DNA of 22,287 bases from IMG/VR virus record IMGVR_UViG_3300021961_000705, positions 1 through 22,287 of that record, one strand, 5' to 3'. A program made the translations under genes and the position numbers. Shown piece after piece: positions 1 through 7,412 of the stretch; position 1 is the first letter of the stretch; every line of letters starts with the position of its first letter. The stretch is from a virus. A model generated the notes under the pieces. That model was not told where the DNA came from and did no database searches. It saw only the letters and a program-made list of their open reading frames with translations.

Positions 1-350
1 GCGCCGTCTTTCATTACAAACTCTTCTACAAGCCCCAAGTGCCGGTAGAACTTAACAAGATTCGGCTCGTTTGTAGGAACCATACCCGTTAACCTTTTTA
101 AACCACAGAACCTGAATGCGTAATCGCAGACATGTTCAAACAGCGGGATAATCATTCGTGTGGTCTTAGCAATCGCAATGTGGCACGTAGCATTCGCACC
201 GTTGTAATTGTTTATGACTACACCAGCTATGACTTCGTTTTCGTGCACGACTCCTATAGCATAAAAATCACCCCAACTCGCCCCTTGCCTAACCTGCCTA
301 GCGACCCACTCGCCAACGCGCTGACTCTGATTTAAGACAAGTTCTGCCAT
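1..350 (-). CDS. GNAT-family N-acetyltransferase, 3' end cut by window edge
   Basis: An open frame of 116 codons runs off the left edge without a stop. The visible protein starts MAELVLNQSQRVGEWVARQV and carries a GNAT-like layout: a beta strand pair around VHENEVIAGVVINNYN, a central strand ATCHIAIAK, a helix with IIPLFEHVCDYAF, the strand LKRLTGMVPT, and the typical motif-B segment NEPNLVKFYRHLGLVEE. The acetyl-CoA loop is degenerate (no clear Q/RxxGxG/A), as is common in phage GNATs. GNAT proteins transfer an acetyl group from acetyl-CoA to an amine; the substrate here cannot be inferred. No good Shine-Dalgarno precedes the ATG. The frame stays open upstream to a TAA at 375-377, so a rare start (ATA, ATC or CTG) just upstream is possible. 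It lies 32 nt after the tail-assembly-like gene and is the last gene visible. Confidence 0.8.
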   Translation of the reverse strand, partial: MAELVLNQSQRVGEWVARQVRQGASWGDFYAIGVVHENEVIAGVVINNYNGANATCHIAIAKTTRMIIPLFEHVCDYAFRFCGLKRLTGMVPTNEPNLVKFYRHLGLVEEFVMKDG

Positions 351-382
351 AGGCAGATTATGACCGATTATTTGTTACTACG

Positions 383-865
383 CTAGCCCGGAAACACCGG
401 TAATTCAGCCACAAAGTCCGTGTCAGATGGCATGGTCCGGCTCCCAGCAAAAACAGCATCAAGAATAGCAAACGCAGCATCCCAGCAATCGCTACGCCAA
501 AACTTATACGCAACGCCTTCAGAGTCGTAAACTGGATGCCCAGACCCGGCGTAAGAGACAGCAGACAGGATGTTGTCGTACCCCTTTTCCTGAGCCGTGG
601 TGTCTAAGTAGTTTTGCACAAGAGCCGTTTTGCGACGAATCTGAACCGCCTCATAGACTTCTTGAGACTTTGGAGCTACAGTGAACTGAATGTCTAACTG
701 ACCCTTTGGAACCGGCTCTATAGGCGTTGCAACCTCTAGCTCGGGGTCATGCGCAGGTGGGTTGTAGTTGGCAATGCGTTCCCCTTCCAGCACCTTCATA
801 AACGGGCTGAGCTTGCGCACGACTTCCTTAATAGAGCCGTCTGGGTTCAGAAACGCGTAGGGCAT
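383..865 (-). CDS. Phage tail-fibre-assembly-like protein (160 aa)
   Basis: A soluble 160-aa protein. The N-terminal part (MPYAFLNPDGSIKEVV) resembles the start of tail-fibre accessory proteins that begin with a short aspartate/glycine-rich beta hairpin. The C-terminal half (about residues 75-155) is helical with VQNYLDTTAQEKGYDNILSA and SYAGSGHP, a pattern I recall from DUF4376-type and related proteins at the distal end of phage tail loci. The start overlaps the preceding stop by one base (TGATG at 863-867), implying translational coupling to the 77-aa gene. Role is inferred from position after the fibre genes; it could equally be a minor virion component. Confidence 0.7.
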   Translation of the reverse strand: MPYAFLNPDGSIKEVVRKLSPFMKVLEGERIANYNPPAHDPELEVATPIEPVPKGQLDIQFTVAPKSQEVYEAVQIRRKTALVQNYLDTTAQEKGYDNILSAVSYAGSGHPVYDSEGVAYKFWRSDCWDAAFAILDAVFAGSRTMPSDTDFVAELPVFPG

Positions 866-1098
866 CAGGTAGGCATTGCCGCCTTGATCGCTTCGGGTGT
901 AGAAGCGGAATCAATTGCCGTTTGAACAGCAGCGTACTTGTCACGAATGGCTTGGCGTTGTGCTTCAACAGCAGCAGCGTCTGTACCGGGCAATTGCTTC
1001 ATAATCTGCTCATCCAATGGTGCAAACTCTTCTGCACGTTTGGCACGGCGAACTTCGTGTGCAATGCCTTTAGCTTTATCTACGTTAATAACAATCAT
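865..1098 (-). CDS. Small conserved phage protein (77 aa), tail-locus helical protein
   Basis: The chosen ATG at 1098 overlaps the stop of the previous gene as ATGA and has GGGAG eight bases upstream. The in-frame ATG at 1113 has no Shine-Dalgarno. The product starts MIVINVDKAKGIAHEVRRAK and is charged and almost entirely helical, with the segment IMKQLPGTDAAAVEAQRQAI. I recall similar 75-80 residue proteins next to fibre genes in aquatic phages; their function is not known to me. Its position between the 61-aa protein and the 160-aa assembly-like protein suggests a chaperone or minor tail role, which is inference only. Confidence 0.75.
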   Translation of the reverse strand: MIVINVDKAKGIAHEVRRAKRAEEFAPLDEQIMKQLPGTDAAAVEAQRQAIRDKYAAVQTAIDSASTPEAIKAAMPT

Positions 1099-1280
1099 GC
1101 TGAATACTCCCATGCGTTGCGGAATGTACGGTCGCTTGGCACATCTGCCACATCGACAATCTTATAGGGCTTACCTGCGGGTACAGCCTTTAACACCTGC
1201 TCTTCGGTTACACCGGGGGCTGGTACGATGACGGCAACACCGCCTTCGTCTGTTGGGTAAATTACTCGTTTGTTGTCCAT
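1095..1280 (-). CDS. Small conserved phage protein of unknown function (61 aa)
   Basis: A 61-aa protein, MDNKRVIYPTDEGGVAVIVP at the N-terminus and IVDVADVPSDRTFRNAWEYS at the C-terminus. It starts after a strong AAAGGAG site with a 6-base spacer, and its stop overlaps the next start (ATGA). The compact beta-rich start followed by a short helix and the closing DRTFRNAWE pattern recur in many phage tail loci as I remember them, but I know no function. No signal peptide or membrane segment is visible. The conserved ends and the RBS make it a real gene. Confidence 0.8.
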   Translation of the reverse strand: MDNKRVIYPTDEGGVAVIVPAPGVTEEQVLKAVPAGKPYKIVDVADVPSDRTFRNAWEYSA

Positions 1281-1292
1281 GAGAAACTCCTT

Positions 1293-1577
1293 TTAAGTCT
1301 TGGGATACATATCTTTAACAGCCAAACACGCCGCAATGTACGCATCTATCTGCGCTTGATCGCCTTTAACTACGCCGTCGAGATACTCTGTTATTGGGGG
1401 ATAGCTCATTACTCTTTTTTCCTGATATGAAAGCGCAGCTATACGCAGCCTTTCATTTTCTTCGTTTATCAATAACGCTTCTTCCTCAGAAATACGAACT
1501 GATCCTTCAGGCAAAAGGGATTCGTAGGCAGAATCATCAAGCCAGTGTGTTCTGTTATTTAGACATTTATAATACAT
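1293..1577 (-). CDS. XkdW-like small tail-locus protein (94 aa)
   Basis: A 94-aa helical protein. The C-terminal third (YPPITEYLDGVVKGDQAQID followed by YIAACLAVKDMYPK) matches the pattern of XkdW-like/tail-fibre-assembly-tail segments that close many phage fibre accessory proteins. The N-terminal part contains a glutamate-rich helix (ISEEEALLINEENERLRI). GAGG lies just ahead of the ATG and overlaps the stop of the 106-aa gene. No enzymatic motif is visible. A fibre assembly or attachment role is inferred from family resemblance and location. Confidence 0.75.
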   Translation of the reverse strand: MYYKCLNNRTHWLDDSAYESLLPEGSVRISEEEALLINEENERLRIAALSYQEKRVMSYPPITEYLDGVVKGDQAQIDAYIAACLAVKDMYPKT

Positions 1578-1584
1578 ACCAACC

Positions 1585-1905
1585 TCAACTTAGTTTGTAA
1601 ACACTATTGATACCACCATAAACATAATAGCTAGAGCCGTTTGGGATGATGGCAGTAACACTTTGCACGTTTGAATACCCGTTAACGGTGGTCGATTGCC
1701 CAATCGCCAACCCATCCACAGACACACCGGGCGTACTCCCGCTTTGAGCTACGTTAGCGTTAATAACGAAAGGTCTGCCAGATGTGTTGTAGTATATAGT
1801 GCCTACAGTATGAGATACCAGTGCCCACGACTGTCCGTCTCCAACACCCCGTAAGGGGACATTTGCTGAGTCAAAGTTGTCATTTCCTCGTATTACTGAA
1901 GCCAT
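1585..1905 (-). CDS. Small beta-rich tail-tip/fibre C-terminal domain protein (106 aa)
   Basis: A 106-aa stand-alone beta protein. It contains TIYYNTSGRPFVINA, VSVDGLAIGQS and IIPNGSSYYVYGG, ending in a Y/W-x-L terminus. This is the pattern of the compact beta domain often found at the C-terminus of phage tail fibres (G-T-x-Y-x-N-x-T/S-G-R-P, then a hydrophobic x-G-x-x-Y). Here it is an independent gene with AGGGAG seven bases before the ATG. It belongs to a run of three short tip-like proteins downstream of the 293-aa fibre, so it may cap a fibre or bind a receptor; that is inference. A 12-codon mini-ORF precedes and overlaps its start. Confidence 0.75.
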   Translation of the reverse strand: MASVIRGNDNFDSANVPLRGVGDGQSWALVSHTVGTIYYNTSGRPFVINANVAQSGSTPGVSVDGLAIGQSTTVNGYSNVQSVTAIIPNGSSYYVYGGINSVYKLS

Positions 1906-1945
1906 AAAGCGCTCCCTGTTTGTTTATTCATGTTTGTTCCTTTGG

Positions 1946-2344
1946 TTAGCCTGCAAAGATTGCGACACAAACTCGTGACGGGTCTTGTGCAGCTCCTGAT
2001 GATGATGTTCTAGCCGCAATACGAAGGGTCGTAGTCGTTGGTGTAGTGCCAAATTTAATTGCAAGGTTAACATCATCGTTTGTTCCTGAACGTTGAGCCA
2101 TGCCTGTTACACAGTAGTCTGCGTAAGGCAGTGCGCCGCTCGCAAAGTTAAGTTGGTACTCACCAACACCAAGATCGCTAACAGAATTTACGTTGTGACT
2201 AGCAAGAACATCGCAAAGACCAGCAGTATTTGTTGTACCATTAAACATAACCCATGCCTTTGCGGTGCCGTAATATATATCTGTTACCGCCATTGTCAAG
2301 CTACCTGATACGTTGGCAAGGGTACTTACTTTTATTGTTGACAT
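1946..2344 (-). CDS. Small tail/fibre-tip protein, paralogue of the preceding gene (132 aa)
   Basis: Starts MSTIKVSTLANVSGS and shares with the 119-aa upstream neighbour the opening MST[IL]KV, the block TAKAWV-FNGT, a D-G-x-G-x-Y-x-[LV]-N-F segment, a P-x-A-[DN]-Y-C segment and the ending CVA[VI]F. It therefore looks like a tandem duplicate that has diverged. Relative to its paralogue it has an insertion after residue 14 (SLTMAVTDIYYG). AGGAG lies eight bases before the ATG. This short beta-sandwich-like family is common in phage tail loci, sometimes fused to fibres; a receptor-binding or fibre-tip role is an inference. Confidence 0.8.
   Translation of the reverse strand: MSTIKVSTLANVSGSLTMAVTDIYYGTAKAWVMFNGTTNTAGLCDVLASHNVNSVSDLGVGEYQLNFASGALPYADYCVTGMAQRSGTNDDVNLAIKFGTTPTTTTLRIAARTSSSGAAQDPSRVCVAIFAG
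2272..2299 (-). promoter_or_regulatory. Weak intragenic sigma70-like promoter candidate
   Basis: On the minus strand a perfect TTGACA (2299-2294) is followed after 16 bases by TATATT (2277-2272, five of six consensus matches). It lies inside the 132-aa tail gene, in the segment its paralogue lacks. It could be a codon-driven coincidence; no leader or operator is visible. Confidence 0.25.
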
Positions 2345-2359
2345 ATTATTTACTCCTGA

Positions 2360-2719
2360 TTAGCGGAAGACTGCGACACAAACAGGGTCTGCGTCTAAAG
2401 TAGTTGAGTAATTTGAATTTGCAACACAAATTACTTGTACTGCTGAAGTTGTGTAAGTGCCGCTAGCTTTCAATAACGCTACTAAATCGTTATTTACAGT
2501 ACCCCGCTTTGCAGTTACCTGTGTACAGTAATTTGCATCAGGCATCGCAGTCGTAAAATTAACTGTGTAGTCACCATCACCGTTATCCGTAATACTCGAC
2601 ACATTACCACTAGCACGAATAGCGACTGTACCTGTGCCGTTGAAGTTCACCCATGCTTTCGCCGTGTAAACCTCTACCCCGCTGGTATTCTGTATTGTGT
2701 TTACTTTTAAAGTTGACAT
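2360..2719 (-). CDS. Small tail/fibre-tip protein (119 aa)
   Basis: Starts MSTLKVNTIQNTSGVEVYTA and continues with KAWVNFNGTGTVAIRASGNV, then SITDNGDGDYTVNFTTAMPD and a C-terminal VCVAVF. This is a widespread phage domain that I know both as a stand-alone gene and as a fibre C-terminus. AAGGA precedes the ATG with a 6-base spacer. It is the first of two tandem paralogues and directly follows the 293-aa fibre gene. No transmembrane or signal sequence is present. A receptor-binding tip or fibre decoration role fits but is not shown. Confidence 0.8.
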   Translation of the reverse strand: MSTLKVNTIQNTSGVEVYTAKAWVNFNGTGTVAIRASGNVSSITDNGDGDYTVNFTTAMPDANYCTQVTAKRGTVNNDLVALLKASGTYTTSAVQVICVANSNYSTTLDADPVCVAVFR

Positions 2720-2728
2720 TTGTTTTCC

Positions 2729-3610
2729 TTACACGATTGTGACCGTACAGCCGTTCGTTACGGTTAGCACGATACCAGATGCGATAGTGATAGGCCCTGC
2801 GGCCATAGAGTTAAACCCGGTAGTAGTTGTGTGATCTTCGGTGAGAGTTTGAGCAGAGTCGTAGAATATACCTTTTTTCCCTAGACTGCCAGTGGGCTCG
2901 AAGTTTCCGTCGGAATCCAGTGTAGCCACAAGAACAAAATCAACACCGTTGTTGGCGTAAAACTGTAGTGTCGAAGTGCTTAAATCAGTGACAAGGAAGT
3001 TTGGGCTTGTAATGCCTTTTGCGTTATTCGCTGAGCCCGTAATGCTTATCGGCCAAGTTCCTGTAGCACCAGTGCCATCTGCTTTTGGGGCGCCTATAGT
3101 GTTGTAAGAAATAGTTCTAGCCGTACCGCCGTTAAACGTCGTTCCAGAAGCCGCGCCAGACCCGCCGTTATTAAACGTAAGGGACTGGTTTGTGTTTACA
3201 CTTATCGCAGCAGAACCGTCGAAAGATACGCCGTTAATATTGCGCGCCGTGGCTAGCTTAGTAGCGGTACCAGCGTTGCCGGTGATGCCGCCAGAAACTT
3301 TTGAGCCAGCAATAGACGTTATCCACGCAGGATCGGCGTAGGAACCGGTAGTAACAACCCCGTTAGTAACGGTGCCAGCGTTACCGGAAACAGAAATCGC
3401 GTAAGTAGTAGCTAAGTCACCCCACGCGGTACCGGACCATTTTTGCCACTTGTTGCTGTTAGCACTCCACCGTACTGCGTTCGTCGGTAAGTTTGTAGGT
3501 GATGTCGTAGCGTCAGAAAGCCCGAGTGTAAGATCGTCCAGACGTGCGTCAAGCTCACTAACAAAATTAGTGTAGGTACTTGCGAGAGCCGGTTTACTAT
3601 GATCTGCCAT
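2729..3610 (-). CDS. Short tail fibre protein (293 aa)
   Basis: A low-complexity G/T/S/N-rich protein typical of trimeric fibres. Residues 1-40 form a helical start (LASTYTNFVSELDARLDDLT) that could be the attachment coiled coil. This is followed by WSANSNKWQKWSGTAWGDLA and repeated GNAGT segments, and by the fibre motif ATKLATARNINGVSFDGSA, also found in the 1631-aa fibre. The last 47 residues align without gaps to the last 47 of that fibre (20 identities by my count), including AGPITI and SGI. GAGGA lies upstream of the ATG. It follows the fibronectin-III tip protein by 2 nt. Likely a second fibre sharing a C-terminal trimerisation/tip domain with the long one. Confidence 0.85.
   Translation of the reverse strand: MADHSKPALASTYTNFVSELDARLDDLTLGLSDATTSPTNLPTNAVRWSANSNKWQKWSGTAWGDLATTYAISVSGNAGTVTNGVVTTGSYADPAWITSIAGSKVSGGITGNAGTATKLATARNINGVSFDGSAAISVNTNQSLTFNNGGSGAASGTTFNGGTARTISYNTIGAPKADGTGATGTWPISITGSANNAKGITSPNFLVTDLSTSTLQFYANNGVDFVLVATLDSDGNFEPTGSLGKKGIFYDSAQTLTEDHTTTTGFNSMAAGPITIASGIVLTVTNGCTVTIV
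2732..2872 (-). repeat. C-terminal 47-residue tip module, copy 2 (short fibre)
   Basis: Encodes the last 47 residues of the 293-aa fibre. It pairs without gaps with the module at 10006-10146 in the long fibre. Conserved core: A-Q near the start, then N-x-M-x-AGPITI-x-SGI, T and G, ending in V. It is probably a shared folding or trimerisation tip. Confidence 0.7.
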
Positions 3611-3612
3611 GT

Positions 3613-5727
3613 TTAAAATCCTCGTACCTGATAACTTGCTTCGCCAGACACTTGCACGCCGGTGTTGTTAAACAGCAGTATGTCAAAGCTGAGTGGGTAT
3701 GTTGTATCCACAAAATCGTAGATGGCAATTAGGGGCGTAGTTGACAAAGCCGTTACGGTAATAGAGTCTACATCAATAAAAATCTTTTCGCCACCACTTG
3801 TTCGGTTGTCGGTTAAGTAAACGGTAGTACCAGAGCTAGAGACCGTAACGGTGCCGGTCTGACTTTTTAGCTTTGTATCCAGCTTAACTTCCAAGTCTTC
3901 GAGGCGTAAAACATCAGAGTCGTCAGCCCCAGTCACTTCTATGAGAACCCGGACATACCTAAAATTAACTGCGTAGGCAGACGTTACATTGGGAAAAGTT
4001 TGGTGGTTAACCTGAAAATCAGAGTCTAAAGCTGCCTCAATCGTTACTTGTGTCGTTGGAACGCTACCGTTATCCGCAACCGTCGTCGTGCGATACGACA
4101 CGGTAATTTTCATCGCTGGAAGTATCGTTTCTGCGTCAAAGTCTTGACGGAACGATCCGGTTACTGCACCGGGCTGTATAAAAACCGGGTATCCAGCGGA
4201 TACCTGCGCAGAAGGCCCTGCCCAAGATCGGCTAGTAAAGTGACTCTGCCACGTCTCCGATGTGTTAACCGGCAGTAAAAGAGTGCCGTCTGCGTCGACA
4301 AACGCGTTAGTCTTTGTACCAGCAGTAAAGTCGGCGACAAACCTATTCGCCAGAACATAGTCCGGCGGTTGTGAAACCGTAGCTACAACACTTGACGCCA
4401 AGCCATAGAACCCTCCAGTGTCTACAGCGGCTAGCCAGTAGGTATAAGTTACCGTTGTTTGCGGTGCTTCAAACACAGTCGTAAAGCCACCGTCTTTTTT
4501 ACCTACAACTTCAGCAGTCTCCCAAGTGGCGCCGCGTCGTAGCTCATAAGAGGCGATTGGTAACGACCCCGGTACGTTCCCCCACCGAAATAAAACATTG
4601 TTGTCAATAACCTGCGTAGTCAGATTAATAACTGAACCGAGGAGAACTTGAACATCTACCTCACGCGCAGTACCTAGGTTACCAGCGGTATCTATGCTGC
4701 GAACAAAAAACTGTCGGTACGTGCCACTCCATCCGGTGACTTTAGTCCGATAGACCGTAGCGTATTGCTCAGATAATAAGTTATTAACGACAATGCTATC
4801 TTGGTAAACTTCGTACCTGTCAATCGGCAAGGTAGCGCCAGTGGTGTCTGTCCAGTTTAGTACGAGGTGTTCGCCGTTAAACTCAAAAGAAACCGCCGGA
4901 GCTGTTGGCGGAACAACAGTTACAACTAGCTCAGCGGCAGAACTTTCGTTTTTGCCAATGTCAATAGCAGTAATACGGAAAGTTCTATCGCCAGACCAAC
5001 TTACGCGAAAACGATGAGAGTTCCCGGTAACAATATCAAGCTGTACCCACAACCCATCTAGTTGATACTCAATACGATACTGAGCCACAGCTACGTTGCT
5101 TGTTGGGCTGGGCCATGTTAAATCTACGTCAGCGCCCACAAAGGCATAAGACAGCGTAGTAGCTGCAGGACCGACAGAAGTAGGCGTGCCGTTTACGCTA
5201 TTGTAGGGGCCTGCGAGTAGGTTATACGCAACGTCGCGTATCCAGTAGTAGTATGTTGTACCCGGTGGTGGGAGGCTATCTAAGAAAGTGTTTCCGCTTG
5301 TAGAGCCGATAAGCACTTTGACATCTAAATCGTTCGTGGTTGCCCGCCACACTTCGGTGTGGGCGTACTGGTCAAAAGCGCTAGTGTCCCACGTCAGGGT
5401 TGTACCTGCAATGTCATCAGTACCTACGACAAGCCCTGTTGGCGCTGGAGGAGCAGTATCGGATGTAATCCACGTTGGAATGGTTGCTTGAACCACCCCT
5501 AGAAGCTGCTCAGCGGTGTATTGTTTCCCGCCTATAGTTGTAAGACCGTCCTTAACCTTCAGAATACCTGTGTCAAGTAAGTCCTGAAAAGTAGGGGACG
5601 CATCGAGGGCTGAGCCGCGTTGGTTTAAGCGGACTTCTAATGCTTCTTTTATTGACGCTAGAAACTGCCTAAGCGCCGGACTCGTGTCAACCGGAAGCGA
5701 AGGGATCGAGACTGGTTTGTATGTCAT
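3613..5727 (-). CDS. Fibronectin type III tail-tip / host-specificity protein (704 aa)
   Basis: Residues 1-90 form a helical N-terminal region (TSPALRQFLASIKEALEVRL) seen before the C-terminal part of phage tip-attachment proteins. Four fibronectin-III-like beta sandwiches follow, about residues 93-183, 184-273, 274-365 and 366-455, each with the L-x-W and Y-x-[VI/W] signatures (for example TTLTWDTS, VDLTWPSP, LVLNWTDT, VLFRWGNV). Residues 456-704 form a beta-rich C-terminal section with ISYRTTT-like and RYVRVLIEVTGADD strands, similar to the end of lambda J-like proteins. The start overlaps the preceding stop as ATGA (5724-5727). Probable role: distal tail tip or receptor-contacting protein. 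In a podovirus-like context it may form a fibre or side spike instead. Confidence 0.85.
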   Translation of the reverse strand: MTYKPVSIPSLPVDTSPALRQFLASIKEALEVRLNQRGSALDASPTFQDLLDTGILKVKDGLTTIGGKQYTAEQLLGVVQATIPTWITSDTAPPAPTGLVVGTDDIAGTTLTWDTSAFDQYAHTEVWRATTNDLDVKVLIGSTSGNTFLDSLPPPGTTYYYWIRDVAYNLLAGPYNSVNGTPTSVGPAATTLSYAFVGADVDLTWPSPTSNVAVAQYRIEYQLDGLWVQLDIVTGNSHRFRVSWSGDRTFRITAIDIGKNESSAAELVVTVVPPTAPAVSFEFNGEHLVLNWTDTTGATLPIDRYEVYQDSIVVNNLLSEQYATVYRTKVTGWSGTYRQFFVRSIDTAGNLGTAREVDVQVLLGSVINLTTQVIDNNVLFRWGNVPGSLPIASYELRRGATWETAEVVGKKDGGFTTVFEAPQTTVTYTYWLAAVDTGGFYGLASSVVATVSQPPDYVLANRFVADFTAGTKTNAFVDADGTLLLPVNTSETWQSHFTSRSWAGPSAQVSAGYPVFIQPGAVTGSFRQDFDAETILPAMKITVSYRTTTVADNGSVPTTQVTIEAALDSDFQVNHQTFPNVTSAYAVNFRYVRVLIEVTGADDSDVLRLEDLEVKLDTKLKSQTGTVTVSSSGTTVYLTDNRTSGGEKIFIDVDSITVTALSTTPLIAIYDFVDTTYPLSFDILLFNNTGVQVSGEASYQVRGF

Positions 5728-7367
5728 AGACCTTTAAGCTCCTGCGGGCTGTCAGCAACCTGCACGGAAAGCACCTCGGCGGACCCGGTCAATTCAACTT
5801 CTAGAAAGTTAGCCCTATACCCACTCGGCAGCCAAAAAATATCTTTACTAGCCACAGATTGCGTGTGCTTCAGCACGTCGTCTGCGTATAACTTAAACGT
5901 CACAGGGTAAGTGACAGCAACGACTTGTGCGCAAGCTGGGTTTGTGGGAGAAGTAGTTTCTATCTTCCCGGACTTCCATGTATAGGATAAAGGCGTACTA
6001 GTAGCGTGCCACTTAACAATAGAAGCGCCAGTTTTTAGATAGAGGGCGTCTTGGATTAAATCAGAGTACCCAGCCGTTGCGTAAAAGTCAAGCGTCGTAA
6101 ACGCGCCTGTGCCTTGCGCAGGATCAAAAATAAACCCGGCTTGTGTTGTACCTGTGTCGTAGAAGCAGAAGTAACGCCCATCGTGGAAATACCCGTGCAT
6201 GCTGCTTGGATTCAAATCCTGCCACTCGTCGCGAGAAAATAAGGGCGCAGTTACATTAACCACTTGTCCGCTGCCAGACACCATCATAAGGCCATCGGGG
6301 GACGCATACATGACGCCGCTGTCAGTCGCAGCAATAGAGCGTTTAGAGGAGCAGGACTGTGGGGCTTCTAACTTGACGAGCGAGAGCGCGCTTGGGTCTG
6401 AACCCATCAACAAATAGGGGTGCCCGTTAGTTAAAATAACCGCACTTGTACCTATAGCAGCACCGCCGACAATAGGGTAGTCCACCGACATAGAGTACTT
6501 AGCTGGGTAAGCATAGGGGACATAAGACTCAGACGGGTAAATATCATAGCCCTTAAAAACAAGCATGATGCCGTTAGCCATCTGGGTGATACCGAACGCG
6601 CCGTTAGGAGGAGCGCTCCAGTCTACGGTTTCAATAGTTTCACCCAAATCTGTGCCCAGCTTCGAGTCGGCGTATGTCCCCTGCGATATAGGAATTTCGT
6701 CCACTAGTTGGTAGTCTGTCGACAAGCTACCAGAAAGAGTTCTGTAGATACGCTTAGCAGTGATATGCCCAGTGTAGTCAGCGGGGGCCGTTGTGCCCAA
6801 GTTAGTTAGCGTAACAGTGCTATCTAAAATGTAGGTGTCGATAAGGTTACTAGGAGCACTGGGCGGACCCTCATCTCCGGTATCTGAAACGTATGTGTAA
6901 ACGTAGACCCGAGTCTCTGTCAGGCTTTCCGTGTCGCCCTCAGTTGTCACCGCTGCGATAGGGGCTCCGACTGGGCTTGGGTAGCCTAGTTTTCTGGAAC
7001 TTTGAGGGTAGTCACCTGTCCCAGTAGTAACAAGCGTACTATCAGTATATCGCGCACCCAATGTAGGGTGGGTAAAGTAAGTCTTCTCAGCAGCGTCACC
7101 GGAAATAGCGCCCTTGACGACGTTAACATCGGCTGTCCAATTCAACCAATACTGAGTGTCAGAGGTTTGAGACTGGCCAAATCTATAGATGGTAGATGTT
7201 GGGCCAGCAAGAGCGACAGTCGCTACGTTAAGGGGTGAGTTCCACGAAGCCAACGTACCTTTTAAAAGGCGGACGTTGTTAGCCGTCTGAGCCATCTCAG
7301 GGGAGAGTTTATACGGGGAAACCCTAGGGGCTATCCCTGAGAACTTTTTTAGCGACAGTACAGCCAT
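5724..7367 (-). CDS. Tail hub / DNA-stabilisation-like structural protein (547 aa)
   Basis: A beta-rich 547-aa protein beginning MAVLSLKKFSGIAPRVSPYK and continuing with the conserved ANNVRLLKGTLASWN segment. It contains repeated short strand blocks such as RVYVYTYVSDTGDEGPPSAP and VILTNGHPYLLMGSDP, consistent with a beta-propeller body. I remember this family in short-tailed phages in the place of P22 gp10-like stabilisation or tail-tubular-B proteins; that assignment is by pattern, not by alignment. AAGGG lies before the ATG. It comes after the lysis genes and is translationally coupled to the fibronectin-III tip gene, which supports a tail role. Alternative: a host-interaction minor tail protein. 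Confidence 0.7.
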   Translation of the reverse strand: MAVLSLKKFSGIAPRVSPYKLSPEMAQTANNVRLLKGTLASWNSPLNVATVALAGPTSTIYRFGQSQTSDTQYWLNWTADVNVVKGAISGDAAEKTYFTHPTLGARYTDSTLVTTGTGDYPQSSRKLGYPSPVGAPIAAVTTEGDTESLTETRVYVYTYVSDTGDEGPPSAPSNLIDTYILDSTVTLTNLGTTAPADYTGHITAKRIYRTLSGSLSTDYQLVDEIPISQGTYADSKLGTDLGETIETVDWSAPPNGAFGITQMANGIMLVFKGYDIYPSESYVPYAYPAKYSMSVDYPIVGGAAIGTSAVILTNGHPYLLMGSDPSALSLVKLEAPQSCSSKRSIAATDSGVMYASPDGLMMVSGSGQVVNVTAPLFSRDEWQDLNPSSMHGYFHDGRYFCFYDTGTTQAGFIFDPAQGTGAFTTLDFYATAGYSDLIQDALYLKTGASIVKWHATSTPLSYTWKSGKIETTSPTNPACAQVVAVTYPVTFKLYADDVLKHTQSVASKDIFWLPSGYRANFLEVELTGSAEVLSVQVADSPQELKGL

Positions 7368-7412
7368 AGTTACCCTTTTACACTAGCTACGCCGATTGTA
7401 CTAGGTAAGCCC

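Noticed and set aside
132-335. Plus-strand 67-codon frame at the left end
   Set aside because: It is antisense to the GNAT frame, which has a recognisable family pattern; the plus-strand frame has none.
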